From positions 118,269 through 182,268 of the forward strand of contig CAJQUW010004464.1 of the NCBI GenBank assembly GCA_907163375.1: DNA of 64,000 nucleotides, in the 5' to 3' direction. Positions 25,231-37,056 of this stretch are shown here, one piece after another. Origin of the DNA: Prostheceraeus crozeri. Lineage: Eukaryota; Platyhelminthes; Polycladida; Euryleptidae. The translations under genes and the position numbers were made by a program. The stretch's first letter is position 1, and each line of letters begins with the position of its first letter. Under the pieces are notes generated by a model. It was not told the origin of the DNA. It saw only the letters and a list, made by a program, of their open reading frames with translations, and ran no database searches.

Positions 25231-25715
25231 GACCAACAAATTTTTTCTCGATTTCTATGTTCCCACCTCACTAAACTGTGCCACTTGGTGAGAAAGTAAT
25301 CTAGTAAAGTTTCAGAAGCATTGGCCATCGTTAAATGGTGCCTCAAGGTCATCCAATCTTTTCTATGAAAATGAGTACGTATTAAGCTTATGACCAAAAA
25401 AAATTTTTCTCAGTTTCTATGTTCCCACCTCACCAAAATGTGCCACTTGGTGAGAAAGTAATCTAGTAAAGTTTCAGAAGCATTGGCCATCGTTAAGTGG
25501 TGCCTCAAGGTCATCCAATCTTTTCTATGAAAATGAGTACGGTATTAAGCTTATGACCAAAAAAATTTTTCTCGATTTCTATGTTCCAACCTCACCAAAA
25601 TGTGCCACTTGGTGAGAAAGTAATCTAGTAAAGTTTTCAGAAGCATTGGTCATCGTTAAGTGGTGCCTCAAGGTCATCCAATCTTTTCTATGAAAATGAG
25701 TAGTAAAGCTTATCA
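25231..25715. repeat. Subterminal tandem repeat, three units of about 162 bp
   Basis: The word TTTCTATGTTCC recurs at 25252, 25414 and 25576. Each unit also carries 'tgtgccacttggtgagaaag', 'cagaagcattgg' and 'gtgcctcaaggtcatccaat'. Subterminal repeats of this sort commonly bind hAT transposase. They follow the transposase stop codon in gene order. Confidence 0.88.
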
Positions 25716-25804
25716 AATGGCAATTTTGTGCTATATTTCAACAAAAAGAAACAACAGTTCTTGTAACAGGCACTCTATCGCTTCACTCTCAGTCTATGCT
25801 TAAT

Positions 25805-25900
25805 TCATTGGTACTCCGCCTTTGTTTGGCTTAGCTTGGCTTCCCTTTGCGCTTCCACCACTTGCAGGAGGTACTGGCGCTGTTGCTCATCTCGAGTGAC
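25805..25900 (-). CDS. Terminal exon of the hAT-like transposase gene
   Basis: Acceptor TATATTTTGCAG and 31 codons (VTRDEQQRQYLLQVVEAQRE...) ending in TGA. Phase 0, matching the donor AAG|GTTAGT of the main exon, so the protein reads FARK then VTRDEQQ. A Gln/Glu-rich C-terminal helix fits my recollection of related proteins. Confidence 0.6.
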   Translation of the reverse strand, partial: VTRDEQQRQYLLQVVEAQREAKLSQTKAEYQ

Positions 25901-25965
25901 CTGCAAAATATAAACCAACATATTTTGGATGGGAGAAGACTCAGTGAAACTCAATCATTACTAAC

Positions 25966-27262
25966 CTTCCTCGCAAAGTCTTCGATGAGCTTTGCAGAGC
26001 GCTCCGCAGAATCATTCACGCACTGAAGCCCTTTGGCAACATTAGCCATCCGCTGAAATTCTTGGTGCTGAGACCACTCTAGCACATGCTTACGCAGCCA
26101 GTCCCCGCTGAAGCCCAGAAGTTGGAATGGGGTCCAGCTCCTACCACTCATGAAGTCAACTAGACGGGTATCCATCGTGATGACTGTCGGGAAAATAGGC
26201 TTCCCCTTCCGCAAGTTGGGCGGATGCTGCAGTATCTTGGCCGCAGCGTCCTCCCTGTCTCCAATGCTGAAGGAGTCAGAGAACAGCCCGAAAACAGCTA
26301 GTTCCGGAGTAAGGTACCACAAATGCCTGCCAAAGGCATCTCTGCCCGCACCTCCAACATCTGGATCCACATAGCAATATCTAATTACATGTAGATCTTT
26401 CTGCAGCGCGAGATCTACAGCCGCTGTCTCGACTGTCAGCGGAGATCGGAGCCAGGGCACTATGTAGAGCATAGCCACAAACTGCATGAAGCGGTGAAGT
26501 TTTGCTACGAATTCCGTCGAGTAATTAAGCTGCCTGCTGAAGAGAAGCATTTTCCCGTAGTAAAGGATATTCGCCATCCAGCAAGCATGATGGAAGGCAC
26601 CTGGCTTCCTGAATTTTATTTTCAGATCTCTGCCACCAAGAAGTGAATATGCGATTTCTGCCGCTTCCTTGTAGTCCTCACGTAGCCATTGGTTAGTGTT
26701 GGTCAACAATGCCCTTAACTGATCCAGAACAGACGTTTGCCGAATAGCCATCCAACCTTCACGTATCTCCAAAGTTGACCAGCTTGCTTTGTTGAGGGTG
26801 GGCCAGATGTCTTTGAAGTCTTTGAAATCTCTGTTGGAGGGTCCGGTAGTTTTCCCGAACACTGTTGCTCCAACCTGGCGTAACAGAAGCTCCAGGACAT
26901 GATGACGGCAAGACAGCCACATGAGCTTCCTATTGAGCATCCGCTCCAAGATCACGCAAGTCCTTACATGTTTTCCAGTGTTACTAGCAGTTGTGTCAAA
27001 GGAGAGAGCAACAAGACCATCTTCCAGCTGCCAGTCTTGTACCGCATGATGCACAATAGCTGCTTGGTTTGCACCGCTCGATGAGTCCACCGTGGGAATC
27101 TCCAGCAGCTTCGCCCCTCCTTCCGCGCTCATCTTCAAGAGCCTCACACTCCTTTGATCTTCGAGAAATTCACGATCTTCCTCTATTTTGACGATTTCTT
27201 GCAGCCGGTGATGGGAGATGTCGAAGAGCTTGTCTAGACCATGCCGGAATCGCTCCCCATTA
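25966..27262 (-). CDS. hAT-like transposase, main 3' exon
   Basis: Codes about 430 residues. It begins in family-like sequence (NGERFRHGLDKLFDISHHRL) at the edge of the nested segment and runs to an AAG|GTTAGT donor. Counting from the GTG at 27147, it has LSFDTTASNTG with a candidate first catalytic Asp at 51, CRHH at 80-83 and a hydrophobic all-helical remainder. I know this FDTT..NTG...CRHH pattern from multi-copy proteins of insects, cnidarians and other invertebrates that look like RNase H-fold transposases. The 8-bp duplication places it with hAT. The frame is unbroken throughout, and GC content is higher than in its surroundings. It could also be a domesticated gene, but the terminal structure argues for a transposon. 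Confidence 0.68.
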
Positions 27263-27310
27263 GATCGCCCACCCGCGTAACGAATTCGTAACGAAGCTGG
27301 GTAGCGGGAA
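27250..27310. repeat. Left inverted repeat of the nested 9.8-kb segment
   Basis: TTAGATCGCCCACCCGCG followed by TAACGAATTCGTAACGAAG on the plus strand resembles, as reverse complement, the sequence at 37015-37056 (TTAGATCGCCCGCC...). The outermost 11 bases are identical, with about 35 bp of weaker similarity. It coincides with the point where the transposase family pattern stops. Confidence 0.6.
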
Positions 27311-29945
27311 AACTTCGTGAAGCATGAAATGACTTGAGACGCATTCTGTGCTCACTAGGGCTACTTCCTTCGAAAGCAGGTTGACACTGAAGTGGTTTTA
27401 ACCATTTTAAAACAAAAAAAATTGGTCGGGCAGAGGTCGGAATTATAATGGGATAACGGTGGTCGCCGGATTGAGTTCGGGCACCCGGCTATTGCTGTAC
27501 ACACGAAGCATTCCCGTCCACATAAAATTTTCAGTTATTATTTGAATACCAACTGAAAATTTTGAGAAAATATGCATTTCTCTCTACAATTTGTACATTT
27601 TCAGGAATATGCTGCAAGCGGTAATTTAATTAGCCGTGGCTTGTACCCATTGTCGTTGCTAAATGATTGAAATGCTGCAATTAAATCAAGAATTACTATT
27701 ACAAAATTTCCGCTGTTTTTCAGTCCTTTTACATCATGTCACAGATAAATGGCATCTCACATTGTGGTCTCATCACAGTGGTGCGACAGACGCTTTGTAG
27801 AGCTGCAAAAGGATGCGGTTCATATGAATGTTTGGTGTTAATTCTTCGCATAATTTGTAGCCGAACCTAAAATTTTCCGCAATTCTGAATCATTGCCAAT
27901 TTAGGCAATATAACCGCTGACCGAAGCACTTCTTGGCTAGGACACTTAATCTTATCAAGGAGTTGCATTGGCTTGAACTGGAATTGCATAATCATCTATG
28001 GGAACATCAACCTTCCACATTGTGGAAATCAATGCCTTCAACTACAAATGATTTTTGTCGTGCTTGAGTAATCAAAATCCGAGATATTATGCCATTATAA
28101 TTTATTCTTTAGTGCCGGCTAATGTTTTCTCGATCAATTCCAAGCTCTAAAGTCGTGTGAAAATTGTCAAAATAGATTTCTTTTGTGTAATACAATTAAA
28201 TCAGCTGTGACAGTTCGAATTCAATTACTTTGGTCATTAAAAGAAAAATAGATAAATAATATAATTGATAAAAGTGGCAATTTTTGTCAAAAAATTGATG
28301 TTTTTTGATACAACGCAAAACATCTAAATAATTGGAAACTTCGTAGATCTGTTTTTCTCTCATTCATCAAAAATTATTCAAAATTGTAGCATAGTTTGTT
28401 ACACAGCTTTTCTCTGCGGCATCTGCTCAAGTACACTTGTTCGTTTCCTGGAATCTAATTCTTTAGCCGCCGAGGTTGAATTCCCGTGGCGAGGTAGAAT
28501 TTGATCATGAATATTGATGAACCTCTTCTCAATAGTCTTGCTCACAGAAAAGGTACTTACTCTATAGTCTTGCTTTTCTCTGTAACCCTCAGTTCAACAA
28601 AGTAATACCCAAAGATAGAATTACCCTTCCACAAAAATATAATGTTCTAGTGATGTAGGTGAATATACTTGCATCGTTGCATCTCAACACTGCTGAAGCA
28701 TTGCCTAAATGCTAATTCATTCATGAGTGGGCTATCGATGAAAAGCCTACATGATAAAACCAGAATAAAACTCTATCTGGTTATTTAAAATAATTTTGTT
28801 TAAACATATTCGGTTCCTCGGAGATACGAATTTAGGCAGACCACCGTTTTGTCGAGAGCAAGCATGCAGACCTGGAATCAAGTATTATTCGACTGAGATT
28901 TATTGCTGTATTTTCATCAATTGTCCGCTGTCACTTACTCCTTGGCGAATGTGAATGAATGCAAGTCATAAGTGGAAAGCAGATTTTTTCAATTCGGTGA
29001 GATTGATTCCTATATTGTCATCCACTATCTGCTGTCACTTACTCCTTGATAAATGTGTGACAGCATCAGTAAGTTACCTGTATGTCAAGTGTACAAAGTA
29101 GCACTCAGTATGGTTTGTGCTTGAGGTAGGCTATAGCATCTAATCAAGTGAGCTTTGTCTGTGCAAATTGTTGATAGCCGGTTCTAGATGAATAAGTGTT
29201 CTCCATTTCGTTCTAAACTTCCCACTTATTGCATGGAACTAGTTAGTGAGACTAATAGGAACCGCCTGAAAATGATTGTCTTCCAAAAGAGTATTTTCAT
29301 CAGGAGAATGAGTGTTTCTCCTATTCTTATTTTTCCTAGTTCATCAGTCTAGTCCAAACGCGCTCTACAAGTTTATTTTAATAGTCATTGTGTGATCCTT
29401 CAGTGGTGATACTTGCATATTTTCACACAAGGTGAATATTCATAATTGCTGAGTTTTCATGCTCTTCTCTCAAGCAGCTGCTTGAGTGGATAATATAGGC
29501 CTTACTAGCTGTAGCTCTGCATAAATCTTGACTATTTGATTGTGATCACGCTTTGAACTGTCACGATGACATTCAGAATAGTTGCAAGTGTGATTGAGTA
29601 GGCCAAGTATTAGTAGTCATCTTTGTAATATCTTTGTAAATAAAAAATTGTAAGTGGACACATAAGTAACTTGCGGTACCCACGCCTAACGCAAATTAGC
29701 ATAGAATCTGCAACTATTAAGGCCTATCTTTTATTTAGCCTAATCGAAGTCTATAGGTTTATCACTCGTTACTCATCTGGCATGTACATGATTGCAATTT
29801 CCATTTTATAAAATAATAGCGTGCAACCGAGATAGTAAAAAGGATGGAACTTAAAAGCCGGTTATCGAGAATTTTTCGGGATCTGACCGGTGTGGTAATT
29901 CCAACCAAAAAAATTACATGGAAATAGACAGTTATACCCACAGTG
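27311..29945. other. No gene recognised inside the nested segment
   Basis: AT-rich DNA without a supported open frame or repeat family. Confidence 0.45.
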
Positions 29946-29950
29946 AGGTT

Positions 29951-30489
29951 ATCCGCACGCAACGTTTCGTGGAAATAAGTTGTAGACGCGTTTGTTCCGA
30001 CGCCAAATTGGTTGGGAAGACCTTAACTAAATACTGATAATTAAGATACATGGTCAATTATGCATATTTTCATGTTTTTGTGATTACCTATTCATTGATA
30101 ATGGGACTTTAGACTTTTCTATTAAATTTATCTACAGTGTAGTATAAATTGAGTGCTTTGTTAAAGAAAACGATCGTTATTCCAACGTAGCGTGCGAATT
30201 CCCTCACTATTGGTAATTTTTATCCGCACGCAACGTTGCGTGGAAATAAGTTGTAGACGCGTTTGTTCCGACGCCAAATTGGTTGGAAAGACCTTAACTA
30301 AATACTGATAATTAAGATATATGGTCAATTATGCATATTTTCATGTTTTTGTGATTACCTATTCATTGATAATGGGACTTTAGACTTTTCGATTAAATTC
30401 ATCTACAGTGTAGTATAAATTGAGTGCTTTGTTAACGAAAACGATCGTTATTCCAACGTAGCGTGCGAATTCCCTCACTATTGGTAATT
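29951..30489. repeat. Tandem dimer of a 271-bp MITE-like unit
   Basis: Copies at 29951-30219 and 30222-30489 differ at only a few bases. Each starts ATCCGCACGCAACGTTNCGTGGAAATAAG and ends TTATTCCAACGTAGCGTGCGAAT, so each unit has inverted ends of about 23 bp. Non-coding. Confidence 0.85.
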
Positions 30490-31230
30490 GGCTATTCATA
30501 CTTCATTTAGCGTCGGAAAACACCTGGACGAATCCAATTGTAAAAGTTCATCATAAAGCCATCTGTTTCTTCGAAATATCTGAAAATGAAAAGTCGCTGA
30601 CATAAGTCATCCGTGTAAGGGTGTTTCCTTAATTTCATAGCAAATTTGGAAGTCCATCGCTACAAGATTCGACAGGTTGACTTTTTTGACGAAAATCTCG
30701 CACGTTTTGAATTTTAGGATCATAGCTCACACAAATTTGAATAATAAATAAGAACTGACTGTATAGTGATATTTTTCGTTTGACTTGCAATTTATCGTTG
30801 CATGCAATATCAGTAAATTTAGTATAATAGATCACAATTATCATAGATGACAAAATACTTTGTTCTGGTTGCTTAATGTTTAAAATGTGTTTTCTGTCAA
30901 TGGCCATCTTTTGCAGCACATTAATAATCTACAAGCTTAACTTTCTCAGAGTCTAGCGATGTAGGTTTAGTTGGCTAAGAAATTCATAAATTGAAAGAAT
31001 GATGTAGGCCTGCGTAGGTTCTGTGTTATTGGATTACATTTTCAATTTAGGGATTCCTAGATACTTAAAGGATGCCATCAAATCAGATCATTTAGTAATA
31101 TTAGGATTATTTCGCAGTCGCCTTTTATTAATTCTTTGGGCCACCGCTAGCTGAGCTCGAAGATTCTGGCCTATCTTCTAGTAAATATTCTATACCTAGG
31201 TTCAGGATTCACCAAAAACTAACTGAAATA
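30490..31230. other. No gene recognised
   Basis: The 94-codon minus-strand frame at 30635-30919 shows no family signature. No repeat is seen. Confidence 0.4.
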
Positions 31231-32860
31231 GTTGGACGACAGCAATCAATTAACTGGAATCATCGTATGTCAGCAATCAACTAATTGGATTTTTTAATCA
31301 CAATTTGATTAGATTAATTCTTGATTTTAATTTTCGACTTAGATAAAAACATGTGCTACACCTATTTAGGCTGCATAAATTGGCAGATTGTGCAAGTCGT
31401 AAACTTGCATACTGCCAATTTGGGCGGTGACTTTCTGCATGAAATACATGTTGCTACATTCTTAGTCGGAGTGACTATTCAAACTAGAGAAGAAGAAGTC
31501 GCGTGCCTAGATTGACATAAATTTAAGATTTAATGACATAATATAAGATAGGTAGACTAATAATCTTAATCACTGAATGTGTTATGCTTTTCCTATGGTG
31601 GTGAGTGTAGGCGGTTTTGCAAGTTAGCATTCAACTAAATAACTTCATTACAGATCAATCAATTGATAGCAATTATTGACAGACTGCAATCAATCAATTG
31701 CAATTTTTTCTGTAACAACAATTAATTAATTGGAATCTTTGGGTTACAGCGATCATTGTGACCAATAAATTGCAATGCAATTATTTTTTGGTTTCCAGGC
31801 TGTACTTCAATTTTTTATGATTAGATAGGACACTGACGCCAAAACCGAACAGATTCATAGCATAGTCGTAATTGATAGTTGCACTTCTATCTTAAACATG
31901 AAGGTGTTCAGATGATCTTTGAAGTATATATTTGTGAATTTATTTGAATCAATTGATAAAAGCTTGTAATACAGTGCACGGTTATGAAGCCCATAATCAT
32001 GTGGCTACATTGCGATGCAAGATAGCGCCACAATGTCGCAAGACGAAGGATAATTGAGATGGAGTTCATACGGTACTGGAACACAACCTGGGGTTGGAAA
32101 AAAATTATTAGCAATTTAATTGGTCTCATTTTTTTGCTGAGAATCAATTGACTCAATTGGATCACATGAGCAATCAATTAGTTGACAATAATTGCAATAA
32201 TTTTTTATCATTGCCAGATCTAGGTTGATCTTTCCGCTGTTGACTGACACTTGATTGATTAACACTTAGAACGTTAGTTACACAACACACAGGTCTACGA
32301 AAGTGCATTAAAACACTATAGAATAGAATTTGCAATCACAAGTATGTATTTTCTGCACCACTATGCTCGTTGAACTAATTTGCATGATACAACATGAAAA
32401 TTTTCTCATAGCAATATCAAGCAATGACTGATAATTAACATTTATTATATTTTTATAATAATATATAAGCGCAATATTTTTTGGTTCAAACACCGTCACT
32501 CTGACCATCGTGACCTTAATTGAATTTTATCTAAGAGAAAATACGAAGTATTTATATTTACTAGTTAGAGACTTTTAAATTAAAGTTTAAATGAATCGCA
32601 TTAGGCTAACATCAAACATTTCTTCGTTTCAAAAACGAGTTTATCTACAGAATATCACATCATCGACTGTGTAGAGCTATTCATTATACATCATAACTTG
32701 CAGTAATCGTTCAATAAATCGCTTTTTTGCTTGTGAATAATTGCAATTAATTGGAATAATTGGCAGCTGATCCAATCAATTAATTGAATTGAAGATAGTT
32801 TATCAATCAACTAATTGCAATTAATTTCAATAAATTAATTTTCTTTTCCTTGCAGTGGAC
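31230..32860. repeat. Region scattered with CAATTAATTG-type words
   Basis: Words such as CAATCAATTAACTGGAAT, CAATCAATTGCAAT, CAATTAATTAATTGGAAT and CAATCAATTAGTTG occur in at least four clusters (31240-31300, 31650-31780, 32110-32200, 32740-32830). The spacing is irregular, so this is not a clean satellite; it looks like a decayed array or cryptic simple sequence. Confidence 0.5.
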
Positions 32861-35800
32861 TACTTTTTGCATTGTTTATTAAGATATCATATTAAGATAA
32901 TTTCAAAAAAACAGGATAGGTGCCGCAGCTGCAGACTGATGATCAGTTAAACTGTTATGTCGGATTATATGTAGGCCTATGTTTCATCTCTGAAGGTTCT
33001 AGTGTTCTGATTGCATCCTTGATCGTTGTAGGCTTATGTATGCACGACTAAGGTTAAGTATAGCCTACGCATTACGTAATAATGATGACCAGGTATAACT
33101 TCATTGCAGTCTGATAATTCATGCAATATTGTTTTTTAATTAGTTGAAGTAAATTGTGGCCTGTAAGGTCAACGTCTACTCTACCTTACTTGGGGCTCCA
33201 CTGTGTTGACACAGAGTCAGACTTTGATCTGGCTGTGACCATTTGGTCCGGATGCCCTTTCTGACGACTTCCTATGACACTTTCGGTGCTCGATTTCTGG
33301 ACCGAAAGATCGCTAACCAAGCACCTAGCCTGCACTGTCACGTAGAACACCAATTTCCGATTATAATCCCTGTACTAGTAAGAGAGGATTCTCTTTTAAT
33401 GACAACATGAGCGGTGTTTTGACATAGGAAAGATAAAGTAAAAAGCACAATTATCATTCAATAAATGGACATTGACCGTGCAGTTTCAAACTGCGTGAAT
33501 ATCTAATGTGTTAATTTATGTACGGTATCCCAAAATACTTCCCACCTGCTTAGTAAATCCTGATTATTAATATGTCCCTAACATGTTTTTATTAGCCATC
33601 TTGAGTATTTCATAGCATAATGCATGCAATTTCGAAGCAACAAATGTTAGTCAGAATCTTACCTGCAGTGGAGCATAACATGCGCATATTATTCTGAGAT
33701 GGAGGGGCACATTTTCTATCGAGCCATGTACTGCAATCTCATACAATGTCTTCAGCTGACTTCAGTGGCTTGACTGATTTCTCTGGTGCAATGATTCATG
33801 CTTTAGAACACCTGAACAACATTCATGTAGTCATTCGCTGTTCACTAATTCAGCAATGCATTTGTTCTATCTTCATTCGCTATTTTGATTAACATGCTTA
33901 AATTTTCAACACATCGATTTTGCAACATATCGATTTTATGCAGCATTCCATCGAAGTGTTTTGCTCTGTGACATCAATAAGGTATAGTCATGTAGAACTC
34001 TATGGGCATATTGTGGTCTCATCTCTCAGATTTTGTAATGACTAATCGGTCTTATGGCTTGTTGTCACTTCCACACGCATGTCAGATACACTAATTAGAG
34101 CCTATCTTTCGAGTGCGGTCGGGGTACAGAGTTCGGATTGATAGATATCTATGTCATCTTGAGCTGACATGAGACATTTCCAGCATGTATTCATAACGGA
34201 TACAAATTCAAAGCAGTCATCTGTGAATGTGTTACACAGTGTTGTTATGCAGTATGCAAATCTAACTGTATGGACTCATCAGAGGGAAAGCTTTCAATAG
34301 GCCTATTCAATATTTAATTACATTGGACGTGCGCTGTACCGACATGAAACAGCATCTCTCATTAACGCTACATCATCATACCAGTGAATTCTAACTGAAT
34401 TGTGGACGATTAGTCATGAAATGCCCAACGAGCTGTACAGAAAATTCTTGATAAGCTGGTGAGCAACTGGTCTTTTATTGCATGAGCCTTAGTGTCTTGT
34501 CTGAACCTGAAAGATAATTCATTCACAACAATTAGAATAATTTCATAAATAACGCACGAACGTTCTGAAACATTATAGTAGTCCCTTCTATATAATAAGT
34601 AAAAGCAATTTAAATAATTAATTTAATGGCAGTCCCTCTTTCGACGCTAGATGGACTAGTGTTTGAATATTTGAAAAGTGATAAATATTTCATACTATTT
34701 TGGCATGGTATGGTGCAATTTTCATAGATAGAATCGCATTGCTTCATGATGAGAAATGAAGATTGTGTGTCAGAACGTACGTGCGTTATTTACGGAATTG
34801 CCCATTATCAATTTATGAAGATCAATGACATGTCCAACCATAAAGATGAAATCACAAAATCACCTGTAGAATCGTTCATAGGCATGTTGGAATATCACTC
34901 ATCGTTTGCAATGGATTATGATGATCAATCATGAAAAATGCAAACAAGAATCATAAGTCTGCAGTCATCTTGAGGCTGATTTACTTTCAATATTCAAATT
35001 TCTTCATTGATATGGATATTATTCTATGAAGGGAAAGTAAACTGCATTCTCCTGAAATGCTTCATGCATAAAATTTTAGCTATTGAATCTAGCTATCTGG
35101 CTGACGTTAGGTGTACAAACCCTGATTAACCGGCGATTTTGGGGAAATATTGTAATGTGCTGATGCAGATGTAAACAAAATCAATTTGTCTAGTCTGCAG
35201 GGAAGGCAGCAGCATCCTCGTGACGTCAGTTCATTCCTATTCCTTATAGAAGTTCGGAGAAGAGCCAAGTGAGATGATGTATTGTAGTTAAAAAAATATC
35301 TTTGTCACTGCGAGTGACTAATGCAAGTGCGCTGTAAACAACAAATATCCGTTAAAATTAACAGCTAAAATTACTTTCACGGCTGTTTTTACACTCCGAA
35401 CAGAAAATATCCGTAGAGACGCTCTATCTGATACTAGCGGATTTTAATTGATATCATCAAATTGTGACTCATCATTTTCAAGTTTCTTACGAATATTTTC
35501 TGTTAAGTTTATATATTATCAAAATTATTATTATTATAAGTTTATATATATTACTGTAACTGCTGTTTTAGTGGTGTGCAGTTTACAGTGAGACCTACAT
35601 CAGTAAAGCTGTACGGTGCACACTTCCCGTATTTAGTAGATACAAATAATTCATCGCATTATTATTTTTTCTTCATAAAAGATGATTTGATAGGGATTGT
35701 AGTGCTTTTCATATTAAGTTCGCTTTTATCATGGCTTGTATTAAGTTCTTGAAATGTGTTAATGATCCGATTGAAACAAGCTTAATGTAAAAGGTATTAT

Positions 35801-35890
35801 GCAGGCTTCACGGGGATGCTGCTTCTTCTACTGTTAACTGGTTAGTTTATATACTTCATCAGCGACATCATCAATGATCAAGCGTTGGAT
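32861..35890. other. Mostly featureless; one SINE- or LINE-like fragment
   Basis: Around 33150-33390 base composition rises in GC, and the stretch 'ggtccggatgccctttctgac' resembles a sequence common in animal SINEs and LINEs ('ggatgcccttcctgac'). A further inverted pair, 'gcagcagcatcctcgtga' near 35205 and 'tcacggggatgctgcttc' near 35810, may bound a 0.6-kb repeat. No gene recognised. Confidence 0.35.
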
Positions 35891-35892
35891 CG

Positions 35893-36293
35893 CAAAGCAT
35901 CTGCACGCATACTTTCGGCCGAGATAGATTTTGTTACGTTTGTTTAAATTTGGGCATCTAACATTATAGGAGAGATCAGTCTTTATATGCGCCTCTTACC
36001 TCAATTCATTAGTTCTTACATAAGACAGTTTCAAAATGAAGTTTTAACCTAAATCACACTTGTCTACAGTTCGTTCAGAAAACAGAAGCCAAGTTCATTG
36101 GAAAGCAAACTGTAGACAAGTGTGATTTAGGTTAAAATTTCATTTCGAAACTGTCTTATATAACAACTAATGAATTGAGGTAAGAGGCGCATATAAAGAC
36201 ATAAGTAACAATCTCTCCTATAATGTTAGATGCCAAAATTTAAACAAACGTGATAAAATCTATCTAGGCCTAAAGTATGCGTGCAGATGCTTC
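35893..36293. repeat. Long foldback, two arms of about 180-190 bp
   Basis: Left arm 35893-36071 and right arm 36108-36293 are inverted copies around a 36-bp loop, for example 'cttgtctacagtt' against 'aactgtagacaag' and 'gcatctgcacgcatac' against 'gtatgcgtgcagatgc'. Mismatches and small indels are few. Probably a foldback MITE. Confidence 0.85.
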
Positions 36294-36835
36294 TCGACAT
36301 GATTGACGCATTGCTTGTTATTTTAGGTCTACAGAAGCTCTGATTAATCCATACATTCACTTAAATGTTAATCTCATTATTATTTTGCATGCTATTTATA
36401 ATTGATGCTGGCATAGTAAATACTGCTTAATATAATTTACAGATTTTGTTTCATTTGTGCTTTTATATATAATACATCATGTAATTCTTGCATGGATGCA
36501 TCCTATACATATCCTTGCTTTTTGCGATCGTATGAATCCAGCGTGAAATGTCAATGAAAAATATTTCTTTTTTCAGAGACAATTTGATTCTCTCATTTCC
36601 GGATAAGATTGGGATATCAAACCAAGTAGGCCTATACATGAATTCTGCGTGGAACTGTTTGCAAGTGTGAAGGCAATTAGTGCACAAGGAATGGTTAAGT
36701 GTTACCGAACTGCTGTCAAACTTTCCAGGTACTGTTATTTTTTATCCCTGGCAGTGTGTATACTGTGGTACGTGGCTATAATTTCATGAAGAATAAACCT
36801 ATTATTTGACGTTTGACTTTTCTCTTTAAGTAGGA

Positions 36836-36945
36836 TCCGCCCTGTTGCTTGTAAAAACGGGCTTTCATTTAATCTCCAGCTAAAATACAGAGCACTGGAG
36901 ATTGAATGAAAGCCCGTAAATCAAGCAGCAGGGCGGATTTTTTTT
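36836..36945. repeat. Hairpin element with arms of about 45 bp
   Basis: CCGCCCTGTTGCTTGTAAAA with 'acgggctttcatttaatctccag' forms one arm; 'ctggagattgaatgaaagcccgt' with AAATCAAGCAGCAGGGCGG forms the other, around a loop of about 15 bases. Likely a MITE near the right end of the nested segment. Confidence 0.8.
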
Positions 36946-37014
36946 TTGGAACCTCCTTCGGGTACACGAGCTCGTACCGGTTACGTGACGGTAGGAACGA
37001 CCCGTTTACCGGGC

Positions 37015-37056
37015 CGAGTTCGTGTAACGAACACGTACCGGAGGCGGGCGATCTAA
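37015..37056. repeat. Right inverted repeat of the nested segment
   Basis: Counterpart of 27250-27310, ending GGCGGGCGATCTAA on the plus strand next to the hAT-like coding sequence. Confidence 0.6.

Larger units (their letters stand above)
27263..37053. mobile_element. 9.8-kb segment inside the hAT-like gene, inverted repeats at its ends
   Basis: The transposase-like coding sequence stops at 37.06 kb (…SRSGKTR) and resumes at 27.26 kb (NGERFRHGLDKLFDI) with nothing obvious missing. The joining points carry inverted repeats and a TA on each side. This is best explained by a nested insertion, perhaps of a TA-targeting transposon that no longer holds a recognisable transposase. An unusually long intron is the alternative: CAG acceptor at 27346 and GAG|GTGAAA donor at 37110 are both phase 0. 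The interior holds MITE-like repeats and no gene I can name. Confidence 0.5.

Noticed and set aside
26150-27084. Plus-strand frames opposite the hAT-like exon
   Set aside because: Shadows of the real minus-strand gene, which alone has family motifs and splice sites.
27263-27345. Extension of the hAT-like frame upstream to a CACAG acceptor at 27346
   Set aside because: The frame is open, but this stretch matches the inverted repeat at 37.0 kb and not the transposase family, so it is more likely terminal repeat sequence. Kept only as the alternative intron model.
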